From Novosphingobium sp. 17-62-19 (GTDB taxonomy: Bacteria; Pseudomonadota; Alphaproteobacteria; Sphingomonadales; Sphingomonadaceae), in NCBI RefSeq assembly GCF_002256775.1, contig NZ_NCII01000015.1:1-39985 (forward strand): a stretch of 39,985 nt of DNA, read 5' to 3'. The stretch's first letter is position 1; each line of letters starts with the position of its first letter. The notes below the pieces were generated by a model. It did no database searches, was not told the DNA's origin, and saw only the letters and a program-made list of their open reading frames with translations. Made by a program: the position numbers and the translations under genes. Shown here in pieces: positions 27,847 to 36,389 of the stretch.

Positions 27847-29666
27847 CGAGCGGGTTTTTCCGGGGAGGGAGAGACTCGGCAGACCACACTGCCGAAAGCG
27901 GGAATTTCAAGCATGACCGAACCCGGTGCTGTTACGTGCGCAGGACATTGACCATAAAGGCTTTCAAGGCTGTTTGCGGTCGCTTGGAGCACGCTTGGTG
28001 CAGTTAGGTGCTGTTCAGACGTGTTGAAGGCAATCAGGTATTCCCTACCTGTGACAGGATCAAAACGGGATACGGAAAACAACCCCGGCACCTCTGAATA
28101 CGTCCGCGTAACCTGCCGCCCGCGCGCAATGGCGGGATGATCCCGGCGGAGCTTTGCCAGCGTCGAGATCAGCCGGTAAAGCGGGTGCCGGGTGTCGAAA
28201 TTGCTGGCAGCGGTGGTAGCACTGGTGCCCACAAGTGCGTTGTCGTTGTAGCTGGCGGTCCGGCTTGGGAACATATCCTCGCGCGCATCCTGATCGTTGC
28301 CGTCGCCAATAAAGCCCTGTTCATCGCCGGAATAGATCACCGGCGATCCGCGCAAGGTCAGCAGCATGGCATGGGCAAGGCTCACCCGCGCCAGCACTTC
28401 GGCGTCGGATATTCCGGGCCGGTCCTTGCGCACCAGCATGGCGAAACGGCCCATGTCATGATTGCCAAGGAACGTCGGCATGGCCAGCGCTGCTGCCTCG
28501 CCGCCCTCATACAACACGTCGCCATCGAAGGTGTCGGCCAGAACCTCGGTGCCCTTCCCTTGCGCCACTATCGCACGCACTGCGCCCTGGAATGCGAAGT
28601 CCAGCACTGCCGGATAGCCGTCACGCCGGGTGTAGCGCGCGATGGTGCCGGGGTCTGAGCCTTCGTGCGCCACTTCACCAAAGATCGCGAAGTTGGGGAT
28701 GCCCGCCTGCTTGGCGGTGGATTGCATTGCCGGAATGAAGGCCTGCCAGAAACCGGGATCGACATGTTTGGCGGTGTCGATGCGATAGCCGTCGATGCCG
28801 AACCGCTTGATCCAGTCGGCATAAATCTCGATCATCCCGCTGCGAACGCGTGGGTGTTCGGTGAAGAGGTCATCAAGTCCCGCAAAGTCGCCAAAGCGGC
28901 TGTTCTCGCCTCGGAAAGTCGTGTCGCCCCGGTTATGATAGAACAACGGATCGTTGAGCCACGCTGGCGTCTTGGCGTTGCGCTCTGCCTCCGGGACGAA
29001 GGGTTCATAGGCCGCCCCCGGATCGGTCAGCTTGGCAAAATTTGCCTCGCTGGAATCCTCGTCGCCGGCAAACCCCGGATTGATTGCAGGACCTTTCAGA
29101 CCACCCTTGCGCGAATAGGGCCAGTTCGCCCGGTCGCGGTAGGTGTACTGGCCGCTCTTGTATTGGATCACGTCCGCCGTGTGGTTGGCGATAATGTCCA
29201 TGTAAACCTTCAGCCCCCGCGCATGGGCCGCATCAACCAAAGCCTTGAATTCGGCATTGGTCCCGAAATGTGGGTCGACGCGGGTAAAGTCTGTGACCCA
29301 GTACCCGTGATATCCGGCGCTCTCCTGCCCCGGAAGGCCCTGAACCGGCTTGTTCTTGAATACCGGCGCCACCCAGATTGCGGTCGCACCAAGGCCTTGC
29401 AGATAGTCGAGCCGGGACATCAGCCCCTTCAGATCGCCGCCGTGGTAGAAGCCCTTGGCCGCAGGATCGAATCCGGTCTTGTACCGATCTCCTTTCAGGC
29501 CACCGGTATCGTTCTTCGTGTCGCCATTTTCGAAACGGTCGGGAAGGAGGAAGTAGATCGTCTCCCCCGCTGCTGGTCGCGCGCGAACTTCAGCAATCGG
29601 AACATCGGCAAGTGCCGACTGCGCCACGCAGAACGCCATCAGAGATGCGGCAACGAGTTTACGCAC
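27843..29666 (-). CDS. GH13 alpha-amylase family protein, secreted
   Basis: A 607-residue exported endo-acting glucan hydrolase, first gene of the three-hydrolase set. A GTG start at 29666 follows GAAGGGG by eight bases and gives a clean signal peptide (VRKLVAASLMAFCVAQSALA). The GH13 catalytic residues are nucleophile Asp297 (GYRIDTAKHVD), acid/base Glu331 (FGEVAHEG) and Asp404 (FLGNHDMGR). Other family regions are IYFLLPDRFENGD and DIIANHTAD. It would cut starch or maltooligosaccharides in the periplasm after uptake by the receptor upstream. An in-frame reading to 29849 runs into the receptor gene and is unlikely. Confidence 0.92.
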   Translation of the reverse strand: MRKLVAASLMAFCVAQSALADVPIAEVRARPAAGETIYFLLPDRFENGDTKNDTGGLKGDRYKTGFDPAAKGFYHGGDLKGLMSRLDYLQGLGATAIWVAPVFKNKPVQGLPGQESAGYHGYWVTDFTRVDPHFGTNAEFKALVDAAHARGLKVYMDIIANHTADVIQYKSGQYTYRDRANWPYSRKGGLKGPAINPGFAGDEDSSEANFAKLTDPGAAYEPFVPEAERNAKTPAWLNDPLFYHNRGDTTFRGENSRFGDFAGLDDLFTEHPRVRSGMIEIYADWIKRFGIDGYRIDTAKHVDPGFWQAFIPAMQSTAKQAGIPNFAIFGEVAHEGSDPGTIARYTRRDGYPAVLDFAFQGAVRAIVAQGKGTEVLADTFDGDVLYEGGEAAALAMPTFLGNHDMGRFAMLVRKDRPGISDAEVLARVSLAHAMLLTLRGSPVIYSGDEQGFIGDGNDQDAREDMFPSRTASYNDNALVGTSATTAASNFDTRHPLYRLISTLAKLRRDHPAIARGRQVTRTYSEVPGLFSVSRFDPVTGREYLIAFNTSEQHLTAPSVLQATANSLESLYGQCPAHVTAPGSVMLEIPAFGSVVCRVSPSPEKPAR

Positions 29667-29736
29667 GGGCTGGACCCCTTCCACGGTCAGAGCGCACCTT
29701 ACACTGCATTGCGTTGCAATCCCGCGCAAGCAGGGT

Positions 29737-29765
29737 GGAGGGGGCGGGATGAGGCCGCCCCCTCC
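29737..29765 (-). other. GC-rich intercistronic hairpin between receptor and amylase genes
   Basis: Perfect 11-base arms GGAGGGGGCGG and CCGCCCCCTCC around a seven-base loop, 11 bases after the receptor stop and about 70 bases before the amylase start. There is no T run. It may be an mRNA stabiliser or partial terminator that lets the receptor be made in excess over the enzymes. Confidence 0.6.
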
Positions 29766-29775
29766 GAGGGAACCA

Positions 29776-32478
29776 TCAGAACTTGTAGTTGAACCCGGCC
29801 ATGAAACGGCGGCCATAGGTCTGGTAGTTGCGGATCTGCAGCGGCGCACCGTTATCGACCGAGACGAACGGTTCGTCTGTCAGGTTCTGGCCCTGCAGGA
29901 ACAGCGACAGACCGTTGAGCGGGCTGCTCTCCTGGAAGTCATACCCGATCTGCGCATCGACAATGGTCTCCTTCAGCGCGCGGCGCAGTTCACGCTCGCC
30001 ACCGAAGCCAACGAAGATGCCCTGGAACGACGAGCGATAACGGGCCGAAACGCGGGCGTTGAACCCAGCCTTTTCGAAAAACAGCGTGCCCGAACCAACC
30101 CAGCGCGAATAGTCCGGCAGATCCATGGAGTCCGCGTTCGGTCCCGGCTTGATCGAGGTCTTGGTGTAGCCGAGGCCGCCGGTGAAGCCGAAGCCTTCAA
30201 GCGCGGGTGTGATCACATCAAACGGCAGGGTGCCTGCCAGTTCCACGCCGTAGAGTTCACCGCCAGTGCCGTTTACCGCCGTCGTAATTGTGCCCACGAA
30301 ATTGGTGATTGGCACGGGTGCGACCACGGGCAGGCCGCTGTAGTCGAACGGCACGACATCGCGGTAGATGTAGTTGTCGAGCTTCTTGTAGAACATCTGA
30401 ACCCCGACATAACCCTTGCTGCCGAAGTACTTCTCGATGTTCAGATCCGCTGCCCAGGCGCGATAGGGTTCCAGCTGCGGGTTGCCGCCATTGCCGGTGA
30501 TCACACCGCTGTTGACGTTGTAGCTGTAATCGAGGCTGACTTTCATGTCTTCGAAACGGGGGCGCTGGATTTCGCGGGCCGCAGCAACGCGGACCACCCA
30601 GTCTGCGGGCAGACGGAAGTTCAGGTTCATGCTGGGCAGGAAGTCCCAGTAGCGCGCACCGCGCGTCACCGGCACCAGACTGGCCGAGGCAAGGTTCTGG
30701 AACCCGCGTGATTTCTGTTCGGTGTTCTGCGCCAGCAGGCCGATGTTGCCGTCCATCTCCACCGCGCCGAAAGCAGCCTTGAGATCGCCCTTTATGTAGA
30801 TCGACATGACCCGCTCGGTCACCGAGTAGGCCTTGGCCGGAACGTCCTTGCTGGTGTTCGGCGTCAGGACATAGACGCCGTCTTCAAGCATCGCGAAGGG
30901 ATCGTAACCGATGATCGGACCGACACCGATGAAGCCCAGATCGGTCGCGCCCGTGCGGTACTTTTCCGGCACTGTCAGCGACTTCGCGCCACCGGCAAGG
31001 TTGAGGAACGATTCAACCGGCGTCTTGCCCTTCGTGCGATCAACATAGGCCGTGCCGACCGTCAGCTTTGACAGGAAACCGCTCTCCAGTTCCTTGCCCA
31101 CCTCGATCTGGAAGCTCTTGATCTCATCGTCGATGATGCGATCGTTGTAGTACCCTTCCTGCGAACCCAGCGGTGCGCCAGCGCCCCAGCCCAGCGGATC
31201 GGTCAGCACAATCGTGTTGTAGTTGCCGTAATCCAACGTGTTGCTGGTGAACGTAGTGCCGGTAGGACCGCTCACGAATGTCAGCGTATCGGCAGCGCCC
31301 ACGCCAGCGCCCGGCCCTGTCCCGGCGTTGGTCTCCAAAGTCAGCTCGCTGCGGTCGGTCTTCGAATAGCCGAAATCGAACGACGCCGACCAGCCATCGT
31401 CACCGGTCCAGTCCGCATTGAAGCCGCCCGAAAAAATGTCGGACCGGCGTTCATAGCCGTGATTGTTGACCACGGCCTCGACACCGGTGAAAGTGCCCTG
31501 CGTGATCAGATTGCCATTGGTCTGGATGCCCGCTGTCGACAGTTGCGCCGGGCTGAACGCCAGCGGAAACTCGACGCCGCGCTTGATCTGCTTGTCGGTA
31601 AACTTGCCGTAGAAGCCATCAACCGTCAGCATCAGTTCGTCCACCGGCTTGAACTGAACAGTGCCCTGGATGCCGAGCCGCTGGAGCTGGGTCGAAACAC
31701 CAAAGGGCTTCATTCCCCCGATGACCTTGGTGCCATTCGGCGCATCGGCATAGCCCCAGGCCTCGAATTCCTGCGCCTGATACGGCTCGTCGGTATATGC
31801 CGCAGACAGCGCCACACCAAGGCGGTCTTCCATGAACTGACCAACATAAGTGCCTGTGGCGCGATAGCCGAATTCGTTGCTGTCAGCGTTGACCTTGCCC
31901 AGATCGGTGTAGGTGCCGCGTCCGCCGAAAGAGACCAAACCCTTGCCGAATTCCAGCGGGCGGATCGTCTTGATATCTACCGTGCCGACCAGGCCTTGAT
32001 GCACAAGGTTGGCCTGCGGTGCTTTATAGACATCGACGCGGCTGACGATTTCCGAGGGGAACTGGTCGAACTCGACATTGCGCTGTTCGCCGGTCGACGT
32101 TTGCGGGCGTCCGTTCAGCGTGGTCGACGACAGGTCGGCGCTCGACCCGCGAATGGCGATGGAGTTGGCGCGGCCAAACAGACGCTGGGTGGTCAGGCCC
32201 GGCAGGCGGGCGATCGATTCACCGATCGATGCATCGGGCAAGCGGCCAATGTCCTCAGCCGAAACCGATTCCACGATCACCGATGAGGTCTTCTTGGTGT
32301 TCACCGCCGTGGCCAAGGAGGCGCGGAACCCGGTGACGACGATGGCTTGCTCTTCACCTTCTGGCGCGGCCTGTGGTTCTGCCGTGGCGTCTTGCGCCAA
32401 CGACGGACTGGCGACGAGGGTCATGGTCAATGCTGCAAGCGAAGCGCCCGCAATTGCGGTGAATGTGCGAATAGCCAT
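29776..32478 (-). CDS. TonB-dependent receptor, probably for maltooligosaccharides or sucrose
   Basis: Outer-membrane transporter that takes up substrate using the proton-motive force relayed by TonB. The product has about 900 residues: a signal peptide (MAIRTFTAIAGASLAALTMTLV, cut after SLAQ), an Ala/Glu linker with a TonB-box-like AIVVTGFRAS, a plug domain (to about 185) with GRLPDASIGESIARLPGL and IRGSSADLSSTTLNGR, and a 22-strand barrel ending RRFMAGFNYKF with the typical terminal Phe. It resembles the oligosaccharide-type receptors of Caulobacter and Xanthomonas. The ATG at 32478 has GGGAG 11 bases upstream; a GTG at 32490 would sit on that signal. The substrate is inferred from the hydrolases next to it. 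Confidence 0.93.
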   Translation of the reverse strand: MAIRTFTAIAGASLAALTMTLVASPSLAQDATAEPQAAPEGEEQAIVVTGFRASLATAVNTKKTSSVIVESVSAEDIGRLPDASIGESIARLPGLTTQRLFGRANSIAIRGSSADLSSTTLNGRPQTSTGEQRNVEFDQFPSEIVSRVDVYKAPQANLVHQGLVGTVDIKTIRPLEFGKGLVSFGGRGTYTDLGKVNADSNEFGYRATGTYVGQFMEDRLGVALSAAYTDEPYQAQEFEAWGYADAPNGTKVIGGMKPFGVSTQLQRLGIQGTVQFKPVDELMLTVDGFYGKFTDKQIKRGVEFPLAFSPAQLSTAGIQTNGNLITQGTFTGVEAVVNNHGYERRSDIFSGGFNADWTGDDGWSASFDFGYSKTDRSELTLETNAGTGPGAGVGAADTLTFVSGPTGTTFTSNTLDYGNYNTIVLTDPLGWGAGAPLGSQEGYYNDRIIDDEIKSFQIEVGKELESGFLSKLTVGTAYVDRTKGKTPVESFLNLAGGAKSLTVPEKYRTGATDLGFIGVGPIIGYDPFAMLEDGVYVLTPNTSKDVPAKAYSVTERVMSIYIKGDLKAAFGAVEMDGNIGLLAQNTEQKSRGFQNLASASLVPVTRGARYWDFLPSMNLNFRLPADWVVRVAAAREIQRPRFEDMKVSLDYSYNVNSGVITGNGGNPQLEPYRAWAADLNIEKYFGSKGYVGVQMFYKKLDNYIYRDVVPFDYSGLPVVAPVPITNFVGTITTAVNGTGGELYGVELAGTLPFDVITPALEGFGFTGGLGYTKTSIKPGPNADSMDLPDYSRWVGSGTLFFEKAGFNARVSARYRSSFQGIFVGFGGERELRRALKETIVDAQIGYDFQESSPLNGLSLFLQGQNLTDEPFVSVDNGAPLQIRNYQTYGRRFMAGFNYKF

Positions 32479-32817
32479 GTTGAATCTCACTCCCCCAAGC
32501 CGGACATTTCCGGCCTCGAAATCTGGTCGATGTATCGTGATGCGAAGGACGGCGCCGCTGAGCCGGGCTTCCGTTCGAATCCGGTTTTAAGGGAGAGAGC
32601 GGCGATGACGAATATGGCATACGTATACTATGCGTAATTTGGTTTCAGATGAAGCTTTCTTGCCACGCAGCGGACCCGCCCGAAAATCCCGATAAATCGG
32701 CACCTTCACACCGGTATTGCACGGTCGCAGACTCCTGATTGCATGAGTGGAACTTCACGCATACACTCTTGGCCAGCCAGCTTCGGGACCACACCGGGCG
32801 GCGGGAGAGACGGGGAT
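32479..32817. promoter_or_regulatory. Divergent control region between the receptor and LacI-family genes
   Basis: 339 bases without a convincing gene. It holds the ribosome-binding sites of both flanking genes and a putative operator at 32617-32628 followed by TATGC, so GCATA and TATGC arms flank an inner CGTATAC. A stretch of alternating A/T-rich sequence (32611-32640) is the least GC-rich part and is the likely receptor promoter area. No -35/-10 pair could be fixed with confidence. Confidence 0.5.
32617..32628. promoter_or_regulatory. Putative LacI-family operator upstream of the TonB receptor gene
   Basis: GCATACGTATAC, 11 of 12 matches to the palindrome GCATACGTATGC with the central CG common in LacI-family operators. 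It lies 139 bp before the receptor ATG and 190 bp before the regulator gene, so it could control either or both. Confidence 0.6.
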
Positions 32818-33852
32818 ATGGGGCGTCGGCCATCGAACAAGCCAACCAGCTTTGACATTGCCTATCTTGCAGGGGTTTCGCAGCCAACGGTCAGCCGTGC
32901 GCTGCGTGGCAGCAAATCGGTCAGCATAGCCACCCGGCAGAAGATCGAGGCCATTGCCCGCCAGCTCAACTATACGGTGGACAAGAACGCTTCGTCATTG
33001 CGCTCTCAACGGTCAAACACACTGGCGCTGCTGTTCTTTGAAGACCCGACGCCCGATGAATCGAACATCAATCCGTTCTTCCTTGCCATGCTCGGGTCGA
33101 TCACCCGGCACTGCGCCAACCGTGGGCTGGACTTGCTGATTTCATTCCAGAAACTGGATGACGATTGGCACAAGCGCTATCAGGATAGCCACCGCGCCGA
33201 TGGCCTGATCCTGCTCGGCTATGGCGACTACACTGCCTACGAGCCGCGCCTGCGCCAGTTGCTGAAATCCGGTACGCACTTCGTGCGCTGGGGTTCGGTC
33301 GATGCAGGGACGATCGGCGCAACCGTCGGCTCTGATAACTTCGGCGCGGGGCGGATGGCCGGGGAGCATTTGCTGGCACGCGGGCGCAGAAAAATCGCCT
33401 TTCTGGGCCAGGCGGATTCACACTACCCAGAGTTTGAGCAGCGCTATGCAGGCCTTGCCAAGGCGATCACTACAGCCGGGCTGGAGCCAGACCCCAACCT
33501 GATCGTCGATGCCGTATCGGACGAGGAAGTCGGCTACAAAGCCGCCCACGAACTGCTGGCGCGTGGTATGCCCTTTGACGCCGTGTTCGCCGCGAGCGAC
33601 CTTATCGCCATTGGCGCGATGCGAGCGATGGCCGAAGCTGGCCTGAATGTGCCCAATGACATTGCGGTTGTCGGCTTTGACGATATCCCGACCGCTGCCT
33701 TTACATCGCCACCGCTGACCACGCTGATGCAGGATATTCGGCTCGCCGGCGAGGCATTGGTCGAAAGCGTGCTGGCGCAGGTTGAAGGTCGCGCCCCCAA
33801 TCCCCGCGTGTTGCCAGCCCGGCTGGTGGTCCGCGCCAGCAGCGGCGGTTGA
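32818..33852 (+). CDS. LacI-family transcriptional regulator
   Basis: A 344-residue DNA-binding regulator. The helix-turn-helix is at the N-terminus (FDIAYLAGVSQPTVSRAL), followed by the hinge region (NYTVDKNASSLRSQ), whose leucine matches the residue that inserts at the centre of LacI operators. The rest is a periplasmic-binding-protein-like sensor domain with VGSDNFGAGRMAGEHLL and DAVFAASDLIAIGAMRA. It is divergent from the receptor operon and precedes the MFS and fructokinase genes, so it probably represses the sugar genes until an inducer such as maltose or sucrose binds. The start at 32818 is chosen by domain position and GGGAGAGACGGGG upstream. Confidence 0.93.
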   Translation: MGRRPSNKPTSFDIAYLAGVSQPTVSRALRGSKSVSIATRQKIEAIARQLNYTVDKNASSLRSQRSNTLALLFFEDPTPDESNINPFFLAMLGSITRHCANRGLDLLISFQKLDDDWHKRYQDSHRADGLILLGYGDYTAYEPRLRQLLKSGTHFVRWGSVDAGTIGATVGSDNFGAGRMAGEHLLARGRRKIAFLGQADSHYPEFEQRYAGLAKAITTAGLEPDPNLIVDAVSDEEVGYKAAHELLARGMPFDAVFAASDLIAIGAMRAMAEAGLNVPNDIAVVGFDDIPTAAFTSPPLTTLMQDIRLAGEALVESVLAQVEGRAPNPRVLPARLVVRASSGG

Positions 33853-33873
33853 TCTTCCAGCTCGCAATTTTTG

Positions 33874-33885
33874 GTATTCGTATGC
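33874..33885. promoter_or_regulatory. Putative LacI-family operator upstream of the MFS gene
   Basis: GTATTCGTATGC, 10 of 12 matches to the palindrome GCATACGTATGC, 102 bp before the MFS ATG. Read towards its gene it aligns with the receptor site at 11 of 12 positions (GTATWCGTATGC). An 8-bp palindrome, ATGCGCAT, overlaps its right edge. Confidence 0.5.
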
Positions 33886-33987
33886 GCATCGATTGCAGCG
33901 CCGTGCGGATTCTGCGACGTCGCGTTGCATGAAGCCACAAGCATGGTCGCGCCAGACGGCCAGCAGCGCCGTGATCGGGGAGTAGAG

Positions 33988-35493
33988 ATGACCACATATT
34001 CCGGCGCCTTCGCCCCGCCCAAGCCGCGGCAGAGCTTCTGGGGCCTTTGGAATATCAGCTTCGGCTACTTCGGGATCCAGCTCGCCTTCGCGCTGCAGAA
34101 CGCCAATGTCAGCCGGATTTTTCAGTCGCTCGGCAGCTCGGTTGATGACCTGGCCTTCCTGTGGATTGCAGGGCCGGTCACTGGCCTGCTGGTGCAGCCA
34201 CTGATCGGCTACTACTCGGACCGCACCTGGGGGCGCCTTGGCCGCCGCCGTCCTTATTTCCTCGCCGGAGCTGTGCTGGCTGCACTCGCACTGATCGGCC
34301 TGCCCAACGCCGGCCTGCTGCTGTTTGCGGCGGCTTTCCTGTGGATGCTGGATGCTTCGCTGAACGTTGCGATGGAGCCGTTCCGCGCCTTTGCCGGTGA
34401 CATGACGCCCGATGATCAGCGCGCGCAGGCCTTCGCGTTCCAGACGGCGTTTATCGGTGCAGGAGCAGTGCTGGGCAGCCTTGCTCCCGCATTGTTCAAC
34501 TGGCTTGGCATTGCCAACACCGCACCTGACGGCGTGATCCCGGCATCAGTGCGCTACAGCTTCTACCTTGGCGCGGTGGCCATCGTGCTGAGTGTGGGGT
34601 GGACCGTTCTGCGCGTGCGCGAATATGCGCCGGATGAAATGGCCGCGTTTGAAGGCACCAGCGCGAACCCGGATGTTGTGCAGCATGAGCCGCTGGTCCA
34701 CCCACGCACCGGCCCGCTGTGGGTTACTGCTGGTGGTGTCCTTCTGGCGCTGGTTGCTGCGTTTCAGCTCGATAAGCAGCTCTATGTTCTGGGCAGCGGG
34801 CTTGCGCTCTTTGGGGCAATCCAGATCGGCGTTCGCGCCACGTCTGCCAAGGGTGCTCTTGCCCACATCGTTTCCGATCTTGCGCAGATGCCTGTGCAGA
34901 TGAAGCAACTCGCCTTTGCGCAGTTCTTCACGTGGATCGGCTTTTTCATCGTGTGGATCTACACTACCCCGGTCGTCACCGCGCAAGCCTTTGGCGCGAC
35001 CGACACTGCAAGCGCCGCCTACAATGAAGGCGCAGACTGGGTCGGCGTGATGTTTGCGTTCTACAATGGGGTGGCCATCGTGGTGGCCTTCCTCCTGCCA
35101 GCCCTTGCAAAGCGCATCGGCAATGCCGGTACACACGCCGTTGGGCTGCTGTGCGGGGCCGCCGGGTTCATCGGCCTCTTGCTGATGCGTGACCCTGTCA
35201 TGTTGCTGTTGCCGATGGTCGGCATGGGCATTGCCTGGGCTTCGGTCCTGTCGATGCCATATGTGATCCTCACCCGCGTGTTGCCGCCCCGCAAGTTCGG
35301 CATCTACATCGGGATATTCAATTTCTTCGTCGTCATACCCCAGCTTGTCGTTGCCACACTGATGGGTGGCATCATGCGCAGCTTCTTCCCCGGAGAGCCG
35401 CGCTGGACGATGCTGGTAGCCGCATTGATGATGGCATTGGCGGCTGCGGCGATGATGCTGGTTCGCGAAAATTCAAAGGATGTTGCAGCATGA
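33988..35493 (+). CDS. MFS sugar transporter (SUT/SLC45-like alpha-glucoside or sucrose symporter)
   Basis: A 501-residue inner-membrane protein with about 12 predicted helices. The loop after the second helix reads GYYSDRTWGRLGRRRPYF, close to the RxGRRR motif of plant sucrose transporters and SLC45 proteins, so proton-coupled import of sucrose or maltose is likely. The first helix region (FWNISFGYFGIQLAFALQ-like; here FGYFGIQLAFALQNANVSRI) is also typical of that group. The ATG at 33988 follows GGGGAG by five bases. Its last codon overlaps the fructokinase start (ATGA). The hydrolases nearby fit either disaccharide. Confidence 0.88.
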   Translation: MTTYSGAFAPPKPRQSFWGLWNISFGYFGIQLAFALQNANVSRIFQSLGSSVDDLAFLWIAGPVTGLLVQPLIGYYSDRTWGRLGRRRPYFLAGAVLAALALIGLPNAGLLLFAAAFLWMLDASLNVAMEPFRAFAGDMTPDDQRAQAFAFQTAFIGAGAVLGSLAPALFNWLGIANTAPDGVIPASVRYSFYLGAVAIVLSVGWTVLRVREYAPDEMAAFEGTSANPDVVQHEPLVHPRTGPLWVTAGGVLLALVAAFQLDKQLYVLGSGLALFGAIQIGVRATSAKGALAHIVSDLAQMPVQMKQLAFAQFFTWIGFFIVWIYTTPVVTAQAFGATDTASAAYNEGADWVGVMFAFYNGVAIVVAFLLPALAKRIGNAGTHAVGLLCGAAGFIGLLLMRDPVMLLLPMVGMGIAWASVLSMPYVILTRVLPPRKFGIYIGIFNFFVVIPQLVVATLMGGIMRSFFPGEPRWTMLVAALMMALAAAAMMLVRENSKDVAA

Positions 35494-36389
35494 GCGGGCA
35501 AGGTTTGATCGGTGCGGTGGAGGCAGGGGGCACGAAGTTCGTTCTCGCGCTCTCAACGCAGCAAGGCGAAATCCTTGCCCGCACGCGTATGCCCACCAAC
35601 ACGCCCGGCGAAACCTGGCTCGCGATGAGGGCGTTCTTCGAACAGGCTAGCGCGGAACATGGGCCTATCGACGCATTCGGCGTGGCAAGCTTTGGCCCGA
35701 TCGACATTGACCCTGCCTCACCGGCCTACGGCACCTTTACCACCACGCCAAAGCCCGGTTGGGCAGGCGCGCGATTCCATGATGCTCTGGGCCAGTTCGA
35801 TGCTCCGATCATGGTGGATACCGATGTGAACGGCGCAGCAATCGGCGAATGGATGGCGGGCGCAGGGCAAGGTTGCCGGACGCTGGCCTATACCACCATC
35901 GGCACCGGCATCGGCACAGGCGTTGTGCGCGATGGCCGATCCTTGATGGGCATATCACACTTCGAAAGCGGCCACATCGTGGCCCCGCGTGATCGTGTTC
36001 GCGATCCCTTTCCCGGCATCTGCCCCTTCCACGGCGATTGCCTTGAAGGTCTGGCTTGTGGCCCTGCGATCGAGCGCCGCTGGGGCAAGAGCCTTGACCA
36101 ACTGGGGCATGACGAAACCAAGCTGATCGCCAGCTATATCGCGCACCTCGCCAGTACGCTGGTGCTACTGCACATGCCCGACAGGTTGATCTTTGGCGGT
36201 GGCGTCATGAAGGCACCGGGACTGGTGGAAGCAGTGCGCCGCGAGACTGCCGCAAAGCTGAATGGCTATATCAGCCATCCACGTCTGGACGAGGGTCTGC
36301 AGAGCTACATCGTCACGCCCGGTCTTGGCGATGACGCGGGCATCACCGGCGCAATCGAACTTGGACGTCAGGCACTCGCCAAGGGATAA
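35490..36389 (+). CDS. ROK-family fructokinase
   Basis: A 299-residue sugar kinase that would phosphorylate fructose released by intracellular sucrose cleavage. The N-terminal phosphate loop is AVEAGGTKFVLAL, the second ATP motif is IGTGIGTGVV, and the zinc-binding segment CPFHGDCLEGLACGPA (with a preceding His in SGHIVAPRD) is the form found in ROK fructokinases. It is translationally coupled to the MFS gene by ATGA. Its 3' end overlaps the convergent GH32 gene by 22 bases. Mannose or glucose kinase activity cannot be excluded. Confidence 0.9.
   Translation: MSGQGLIGAVEAGGTKFVLALSTQQGEILARTRMPTNTPGETWLAMRAFFEQASAEHGPIDAFGVASFGPIDIDPASPAYGTFTTTPKPGWAGARFHDALGQFDAPIMVDTDVNGAAIGEWMAGAGQGCRTLAYTTIGTGIGTGVVRDGRSLMGISHFESGHIVAPRDRVRDPFPGICPFHGDCLEGLACGPAIERRWGKSLDQLGHDETKLIASYIAHLASTLVLLHMPDRLIFGGGVMKAPGLVEAVRRETAAKLNGYISHPRLDEGLQSYIVTPGLGDDAGITGAIELGRQALAKG

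Noticed and set aside
32759-32768. GCATAC half-site just upstream of the LacI-family gene
   Set aside because: Only one half matches; the other half (ACTCTT) does not fit the palindrome.
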